Assembly: GCA_022925895.1 (NCBI GenBank)
Contig: JAKSYS010000820.1
Location: forward strand, 1-21,975
Source: Fragilaria crotonensis
Lineage: Eukaryota > Bacillariophyta > Fragilariophyceae > Fragilariales > Fragilariaceae
Direction of reading: 5' to 3'
DNA length: 21,975 nt
Part shown: positions 15,432 to 21,975 of the stretch, piece by piece
How the letters are laid out: the number at the start of each line of letters is the position of its first letter
How positions within the stretch are numbered: position 1 is the first letter of the stretch
The notes under the pieces: model-generated
What the model saw: the letters and a program-made list of their open reading frames with translations, nothing else
Told to the model about the DNA's origin: nothing
Database searches by the model: none
Translations under genes and position numbers: made by a program

Positions 15432-15993
15432 CCAAATGTCAGATTGTAGCGTGTCGAAATATGTCTTATTCGATCAGTTCGATTGCAGTATTTCCTCTAT
15501 TTGATCACTTCGATTGACTTGCTTCCATCGATCGTGCGATCGTGCGCCGTATGATATCTTGGGAAGGAAACAAAAAACGAAATATGACACCAATCAACAT
15601 GGATGAACTTTTCCTCCTGTATATTCGACGACAATGTCTTCAGCCCTGAAGTTTGGCATAGATTTTGCACGCAAACCAGGTACCCCATTGTCTTCTGCTC
15701 CTGTAGTGGTACCTGGTACAGTACGCATGATAAAAGTTCGAGACAAGATGCAAGATGCGTCGAGAGACGGAGTGAAGTATGGATCATACTTCGTAATTAG
15801 GCGCGGGGCGCGGGTCAGACCTTCGTAATTTTGGGCACGGGTCCTCGCCAGTTTTTGAATCTGACGAAAAAATAGCGTTACGGGTGTGGGATAGGACCCA
15901 CACAGGACATTTCCGAAATATCCAAAATAGGTTTCTAAAGACACCTTAAGTTTCTAAAGACGCTACAAAATAGCGCTACCGGTGCGCATGCTC

Positions 15994-15996
15994 TTA
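15994..15996. repeat. TTA target-site duplication, right copy
   Basis: Exact copy of 15255-15257, flanking the right end of the Harbinger-like MITE. Confidence 0.65.
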
Positions 15997-16219
15997 GTAC
16001 CTGGTACTGGTTCCACGAGAGTACGAGTTTGAGTTACAGTAATTTGGTTGCAGTACTGTACAAGGAACTGGTACATGTACGAGTCTCGAGCCCGCTACGT
16101 GCACCGGGAACCGGGAGCAGTTCTATATCTGGGCGTTGAGTTCGTGCCTTTTTTCAATTTTCATGGTCATTCGTGCACGTTTTCGCGTACACTCGCAAGG
16201 TAACCGCACATCTGTTATC

Positions 16220-19200
16220 ATGTCGAACGAAGGAGATGAAGGCTGGGAAGACGATGAGATGGAAGAGTTATTTTCCTTTGGAAACGATGGCGGCGGTGGT
16301 GACGGCGGCGGTGCAGGAGACTCGCTGTCGGAACCCGTCATGGTAGAAACGCCTATCGACCAGGATGCAATGCGCGACCGCAACGACACCGCCGACTCGT
16401 TTCTTGAAATGCTGGATGACGACGCCAAGGAGAGTAGTGTTGTTTTAGATGCTAACACCACAAGTGCTGGTTCTTCTTCTTTGGGTGACGCCGAGACACA
16501 AGAGATTCTCAACTGGTTGGATCAAGATGAACCGGAATTACTATCAGAACCCCTGCCACCGTGGCAGACTTACCAGCGCCAAAATCTGTTGCATCGCATG
16601 AAAATATCACGGTGAAGGCGAGCGCGAGTCCAGCTCCATCGGTGGTTTCTATGATTCCTGATCCTGAGCCGACTTTCGACAGGCTATCAGACGCTTTAGT
16701 TGGCAAACATGCCGCCAAGGCGACTGTGGATCAAATTCGGCAGCTATTTGTATCTGAAGGCATGAATGTGGCGGAAGAGCTACGTCCAGAGTTGTGGTCT
16801 CGTATTGTATGCAACAAAACCCTCACAGGGCTCCAAGCGTCCAGTGTGGATTCCTATTGCAAATGGCAAGCATCTGCTGACATCGACTCATTCACAGATG
16901 AACGGAGTGTCTGGATCAAGCTGGAGGCCGGTATTCTTGCCGAGCGCATTACGTGCATGCCACAGGACGAGGCGGTAAGGCAGCTATCTTTCTTGCTTCT
17001 CTTCATTACACTGGTAACAGCACGAAGGACATGGATCCATTGCTGCCAGTTGCTTGCGCGATTCTGTCAGCTGGATTGCCTGCAGGAGCAGCATCGGTCG
17101 TTCTCTCAAATATTATGCCAACTTTCATGCCACTCCTTGCTCTAACGCAAAGGAACGACTCCATGCAGCACGTCAGCTGCATTCGCAATTCTACCGGCTA
17201 GTTACCACTTGCCGCTTCTCGTCTTCCATCTTGATCGTTATGCTCCAGGCTGGCATTGGCCCAAGCTCGAAAGGATTCAAGCGAGCGCTGATGAGGACGA
17301 TCACGCCTGGCGCAATACCGAGAGCCATGGTGTCGTACCACAATCCTGGCTGATTTCGCAGATGGCTGGTGAATGCAACGGTACATTCATGAATCCCAAG
17401 TGGTTATTAAGTCTGTGGGATCTGATTCTCACTAGCAGCAACAATTCGCTCCGTTTCTTTTTGTCATTGGCAGTCTTGGAGAAACACTCGGACTCGCTGC
17501 TCATGGTTACAGGTGACGAGCTTCGCCTCGAATTGACTCGAATCATGGAGTTCAAGGAGGTACCACTCTGGAAGGATTCGCCATTATGTCTGACGAAGAA
17601 ACGACTTTTAGCGAAGCCACGGACTGGGTACAGGAATGGTGTGCTCGGGCTCGGTCATTATGGGAATCGACACCCCGCTCGGTCGTCGGACGATTACGCA
17701 AGGCCGAGGACGAAGCTGTAGCGTTCGCATTGACGGAGCGCCAGCGCAAGGCCGAGGCGGAGTTACATGCCAAACTTGAAGCCGAGGCCAAGGCCCACAA
17801 AGATGCCATGGAAGCGGAACGCGAAAAGAGAGCCGCGGAAGGTCGAGACCGGCTTAACAGAGCGAAATTGGTTGCGTTTTATAGAGAGTTTGCTCCTGAT
17901 AAGGAAGGAAATGTTGATGCCATCATGGAGACTTTTGCTGGTCGCTTTGATGTTTTGGACTCGAAGTTAAAACTCAAGTATGGTCATGGTTTCAAACCAG
18001 CTCTCCCACCGAAGTTGTCCAAGAACGCGAGTAAACTTCTGTCCACCATGAACATTGGGTTATCGAATCAAGGCAGGCGTGCCAACGCAAGTGTCGCAGC
18101 GGAAAACGATTCAGTCGATGCAAAGGAACACCCAGTCAGCGTTCGTGTATCTCCCGTCGAGGTCTTGCCGATCATTTGCTGGGCAAAAGAAACAGATCCA
18201 ATCAAGAAAGCCTCTAATCGACCGTGCGATTCCCTCAAATTCTACTTGGTAGATAGCCGTCCAGAAGAGACTGTGCAAGAGCAAGGAGGGTTTCCAACAG
18301 CGTTAGCAATGCCTCCGGAGGCGCTTCTGACCCCGACCGCATGAAACAGCAGGAAGAGATCTTCGAATCTCTTCGAGGTGCTGCTCACATTGTCGTGATG
18401 GGCGAAGGCTTCTCGGAGATACCAGCTTTGTACGGCCAAAAGCTCAATCCAAGCAACGCAGCTCATCGGAAGACGAATCCCGCACTAGTCTTTGCGCCCT
18501 ATTCTTTGCAAAGAAAGGCTTTCCTTTCGTGTCCATTCTGGAAGGAGGTTTCTGTGGCGCCCATGCATGGTTGTCACGACAAGGTCAAGACACCACTTGC
18601 ACGTCGACTCAGTCTTAGTTGACTACGCTGGCGAACATTCAATGTTTGGTGCCTTGGAGAAGGCATATAGGGAGCAGAAAGAGTTTGAAAATGCTTCTGC
18701 TGCTGAGAAGACATCCATGGCTCTCGAAGGGCTTTTGTCAAATCCATGACATCGATTACAAGAAACAAGTTGCGCCTGGAAAACCCGTCTTCGGCTGCCG
18801 CCGCAACTCATGCAGCACCTAGTGCAACGGAGAGCCTGTTCTCCAACTTCTTCAAGCACGAGGAGAAAAAGATGACCAGAAAAGCCCGCCAGAATCATCA
18901 AAGTTTCGAATGCCATTCATGCCTCCTTCGAGCACTGAGACTCCTGTTCCTCCTGTCCCTCAACAAATGCCACCTCCACCGGCAGAAGCTCAGTCTGACG
19001 AAGCTCAACCAGGGCCCAACCCACGATGGCTTCCACCTCTATCACTAAGGAGGCAGCACCAGTTACACTCGAAAAGCCGGTTCTTGGGGAGGAAGATCCG
19101 AACAAGACAAACAGATTTGGAGCACTCGGAGCTGCCCGACTCAGTGGCATTGGTAATGCCCTGACTAGCTCGATGGCGAAGATAGGAATGGACAAACCAG

Positions 19201-19454
19201 TTGCCGATATTCAGTCGTCGGCTGAAGGTCGCTTCGCCGGCCTCGGAGCCGCATTCAACAAACAGTTGAAGAACGCCACGAACTCAGGGTTCCGCAACAG
19301 ATTCCGAATGTTCTTAAGCGAAATCCTTTTGCCCGATTTGGCCCGAAGGACCAAAGCGAGCAACCCACCCCACACCTCGCTTTGGAATGAGTCAAATGCA
19401 GAACCCAGCTTGCAACCTTCAGAGCCGGACCTGAGAGACAGGAGGAATCTGTAA
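16220..19454 (+). CDS. TBC1D23-like TBC and rhodanese-domain protein, frame broken
   Basis: Trafficking adaptor; the animal homologue tethers endosome-derived vesicles at the trans-Golgi. The ATG at 16220 opens an acidic N-terminus (MSNEGDEGWEDDEMEELFSF). The TBC region (about 16690-17560) includes ELRPELWSRIVCN, LLPVACAILSAGLP, AARQLHSQFYRLV, YHLPLLVFHLDRY, PQSWLISQMAGECN and WLLSLWDLILTSS. I see no IxxDxxR arginine finger, as in TBC1D23, which is thought not to be an active GAP. Then SEATDWVQEWCARARSLWES, an Ala/Glu-rich coiled coil (17690-17860), and a rhodanese-like domain (18225-18595: FYLVDSRPEE, AAHIVVMGEG, FPFVSILEGGFCGAHAWL). The tail is Pro-rich, then NRFGALGAARLSGIG. Twelve single-base frame changes, all of the missing-base sign, lie near 16550, 16975, 17142, 17202, 17560, 18330, 18490, 18590, 18741, 18868, 19021 and 19280. 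The end is uncertain (19390-19480). Confidence 0.82.
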
Positions 19455-19615
19455 TTGATTTCGAAAATATGCAATAGGGAGGACGCTCTGCTCGCGACTA
19501 CGGATATGGCATACTCCAAGACTTGTCAAAGCAAACGTGAATCTCTACGTGTAGTCCTTCAACCTAGGTAGGAGAACTGAATTTTTTAGCTTCTGAGGGA
19601 AAGAATGGCAACGGC

Positions 19616-21744
19616 TTATTTCTTCTTCTCAGGCACTTCGAATTTACCAGAGCGTGCATTAAAATCCAGTGTTCTGTTCTTCCGAGCTGCCTCGATTTGA
19701 GCCCGAAGCTTTTCCTGCTTTTCGACTTCCTTTCTTTCATTCTCTTCCTTGAGTCTCGTATATTCCTCCAGCTCGGCCGTCGCGTCAATCCTGGGCTTCT
19801 TACGGTTCTGTAGGATAGTCTTAAGCTCGTCCTCAGTCAAAGCAGCGATCCATTTGGCGAAGTCTTCGCGCGACGAACGGTTGCCTTTCAGCACCTCGGC
19901 GGCAAGCAATTCAGTGCCAAGAAGTTGTACATCCGATTCAGTCCAGGAGGGGCATCTGCTCCGAAGGTATGCAAAGGTTGGTTTCATGCCTGAAACGAAG
20001 GCGCCAAGCGCTGATTCTTGCGCCGGGTCGCCGCTTCCGAATCGAGGGATAATGTGTGCAAGTAGGTTGACTTTATCTTCTCCATCCATTGCGCTTGTAA
20101 GTTGGCCAACTGGCTCCCAGAATTCCTTGAAGGCGATCGCAGACCAAGACCTGCAACGACGGCGTGAGAAACCACGAATAAACGACATAGCAAATGTTCG
20201 AAAAACTCCACTGACCTTGCTTCAAGGCGTTGATCTTCTTCATTCGCGCAAAAGTCAGGATCGGCAACAAGGTTGACAGCTAATTGCGCCTGCATGTTAA
20301 ATGTGAACGCAAACTGATCCATCTTGATCAACGACTCGTAAACAGCGGGAAGATAGTCGACTTGTCGTGCCAAAACTCTGAGTTTGGAACAAGTTCATAC
20401 GTTCGCCGCAACCTTGGAGCAACTAAGATCTTGTCTCTGTTCTCCATGACAGGCAACATCCACATTTTGGATCGAAAAGACTGCTCAGGATCGGCAGGAT
20501 CAATCTCCTCTGCTTGCATCGCACGGTCAGCCTGCACGACGTAAAGGTTTGTGTTTGCCCCACCCTTCAAGAAACTCAAAGGTCCCGCATCGTCAAGTTT
20601 TTTCGAGCCCTCCGGAGAGATATCGAATCCTCGGAGATTCTCCCAGCCTTCACCTGCTGAAAATTGGAAGAACGACCCGCAAACCCACATATGCTGGTCG
20701 TCATTGAAACTTCGCCAAATCCTGGTTTGCGCATCTTCGAACTTTGATGTGTATGCGTCTTTGTTCGAAAATGGCACAATCATAGTGCCACCTGGCTTCA
20801 ACAGATACCAACAAGTCCTAAATGCGCGGACGGATTAGCTTGGAACAGGATACACTGTGGCGCTTGATCGCCTGGAAAACTTACTTGAACACTTCACGTG
20901 GGTCGGTCAAAAAGTCGATTGTATTGGCCATGATGATAACGTCAAACGGATCGGACGAAAGTCTTCTGAGCTCCTCGCTATTGACCCCCTTTTCTTCTTC
21001 AACATCGTTTAAATTGACAACAATGGACTCCATCAACGCAGGATTCTTCGCCATTTGGACTTGATGCTCCCACTCCCACATGGCGCGACAGTTTTAGCCC
21101 CTCCGGCAAGTACGACTCTTCAGCAGCCCCAATTCAAGAACAGACATACCGTCCTTTATGTAGAACGAGTAATGTCTATGATTAATTAGGCAAGTCAGTG
21201 AGGTCAATGCTAGGTATCAAACTAAGACACGTCTCCCACATTGTGTGCGCGACATCAGACTTACCTTTTCAAGTTGGCAGCAGCGCCAGGGCTGAGTTCA
21301 GTGGGGACGTCCGCCTTTCTTCTCCCAGTACTTGAGCGGATCGAGCTTATCCTTATCACTCACAGTGACAGGTGACGGAACTGGTGTCGCACCCGTCACC
21401 ATATTCGCTACCAGATGCAAGGTCTGGCGCGGCAGTGGGACTTCGTCGACCTTCGGTACGAAGGAGGTCTCATCGTAAGGCCAGACCGGAGGCCACTTCA
21501 AGCATTTTCCGACTCGCAAGCCAGGCGCTTCCAGGGCAGCTTCATCGGCAGCTGCCATTGGCATCTTCTTCTTCTCCTTTTCTTCCCTCATCTTCCTTAT
21601 CATGGGACCGATGACCAACGTAGGGGCTACAGCCGAAATCGATGTATCATATTTCCTTACTACGCTATTTGGTTGAACGAAGAAAGCATTTGTGCCTTGG
21701 CTCAAGGTTAGCAGGGTAATGATAGTGGCAGAGGGAATACGCAT
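19616..21744 (-). CDS. Predicted plastid-targeted class I SAM methyltransferase, four exons
   Basis: Exons 21744-21265, 21175-20885, 20817-20216 and 20150-19616, about 635 residues. The ATG at 21744 gives MRIPSATIITLLTLSQGTNA followed by FFVQPNS: a signal peptide with Phe at the cleavage site, like the ASAFAP signal for diatom plastid import. The methyltransferase part has motif I MSVLELGAAEESYLPEG, VVNLND, FDVIIMANTIDFLTDPREVF and CWYLLKPGGTMIVPFSNK, the arrangement of plant and algal chloroplast-type SAM methyltransferases of unknown substrate. The last exon adds a helical extension ending in a charged coiled coil (about 19625-19770: LKEENERKEVEKQEKLRAQI). Frame changes: extra base in the G4 run 21303-21306, missing base near the C4 run 21127-21130, extra base near 21073, missing base near 20378. 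Convergent with the TBC1D23-like gene, about 140-160 bp apart. Substrate not inferable. Confidence 0.83.
20151..20215 (-). other. Intron 3, 65 bp, methyltransferase gene
   Basis: Donor GAAGCAAG|GTCAGT, acceptor CGTCGTTGCAG|GTCTTGG on the minus strand. Joins DQRLEAR to SWSAIAFKEFWEPVG in frame. Confidence 0.75.
20818..20884 (-). other. Intron 2, 67 bp, methyltransferase gene
   Basis: Donor GTGTTCAA|GTAAGT, acceptor GCGCATTTAG|GACTTG on the minus strand. Joins DPREVFK to TCWYLLKPGGT, the continuous family sequence; unspliced it hits a stop. Confidence 0.9.
21176..21264 (-). other. Intron 1, 89 bp, methyltransferase gene
   Basis: Donor TTGAAAAG|GTAAGT, acceptor TAATTAATCATAG|ACATTAC on the minus strand, with CTAATTAAT as a possible branch region. 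Joins AAANLKR to HYSFYIKDGMSVLELG. Confidence 0.85.
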
Positions 21745-21975
21745 CTTGAAGGTCGCAATTAGTCTGGGTGTTGATGTTTGCAGATCGCTATATTGGAGGT
21801 GTCGAGTGTCGAACATAATCCTAAATTTCGATCCACGCGGGCGTAGCACTTGTACCCTGCTGTCAAGGTTGGAATTCGTATGTGTATCTTGCGTGAAAGT
21901 TGAACTTCCTTGTTGGTTTCCACTTGTCACCTCGATTCGACAACAATCGCCTTTTGTTGTCCCTGTCCCGTGCCT
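21745..21975. other. 5' flank of the methyltransferase gene
   Basis: The minus-strand frame stays open upstream to about 21930 but lacks targeting-peptide character, so I place the start at 21744 and regard this as 5' UTR/promoter. No confident promoter motif. The window ends here. Confidence 0.45.

Larger units (their letters stand above)
15258..15993. mobile_element. PIF/Harbinger-like MITE, 736 bp
   Basis: The TIR GAGCATGCGCACCGGTAACG at 15258 matches the right end read inward from 15993 (GAGCATGCGCACCGGTAGCG), one mismatch over 25 bp through CGCTATTTT. Flanked by TTA. The word AACGCTATT or its complement recurs at 15274, 15384, 15417 and 15871, with a variant at 15969, as expected for sub-terminal transposase-binding sites. 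Short open frames between 15497 and 15944 on both strands match no family I know. Non-autonomous. Confidence 0.75.

Noticed and set aside
15497-15944. Overlapping short open frames inside the 736-bp MITE
   Set aside because: No recognisable family, no splice links, and both strands are equally open; probably non-coding element sequence.
16970-17030. Candidate 46-bp intron (GTAAGG...AACAG) in the TBC1D23-like gene
   Set aside because: The sequence inside it encodes residues (KAAIFLASLHYTGNS) that align with the expected TBC-domain region, so a single missing base explains the frame better.

Overview
This window is nuclear DNA from a eukaryote, most likely a diatom or a related alga with a secondary red-type plastid. 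The evidence is short GT-AG introns (65-89 bp) with GTAAGT/GTATGG-type donors, eukaryote-only families (a TEY MAP kinase, a GOST seven-TM protein, a TBC1D23-like TBC-rhodanese protein), and a methyltransferase precursor whose N-terminus looks like a bipartite plastid signal (signal peptide, then Phe-Phe after the cleavage site). The species cannot be named from this sequence.

Layout: 1-245 is a 21-bp minisatellite with a palindromic core. 706-2263 (minus) is a FemAB/DUF482-type N-acyltransferase. 2775-4403 (minus) is a MAP kinase. 4841-5450 holds two small inverted-repeat elements; one has 21-bp terminal inverted repeats (TIRs) and an 8-bp target duplication, as in hAT elements. 5791-9392 is a complete-looking DDE transposon with CAG-starting TIRs and flanking TA. 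It carries a long transposase with an unusually wide D-to-E spacing and a broken N-terminal region. 9395-10227 is non-coding and packed with GTAC. 10228-11969 (plus) is a GOST-family membrane protein. 12384-15993 is an accessory block of inverted-repeat elements, partly nested: a 320-bp one, a 2.4-kb one with perfect 30-bp arms enclosing an 867-bp one, and a 736-bp PIF/Harbinger-like MITE with a 54-bp perfect palindrome. 16220-19454 (plus) is a TBC1D23-like trafficking protein. 19616-21744 (minus) is the predicted plastid methyltransferase.

How the genes relate: the host genes are unrelated housekeeping or signalling genes on both strands, with no operon logic. MAPK: signal transduction. GOST and TBC1D23-like: Golgi/endosome trafficking. 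Methyltransferase: probably plastid. The acyltransferase has an unknown substrate. The mobile elements sit between genes.

A recurring oddity: four host genes read as clear homologues only if about 26 single-base frame changes are allowed. Most look like one missing base; in the TBC1D23-like gene all twelve have that sign. The MAP kinase and the 2.6-kb transposase body have none. Uncorrected deletion-biased sequencing error is the leading explanation, but a biological cause is not excluded by sequence alone.
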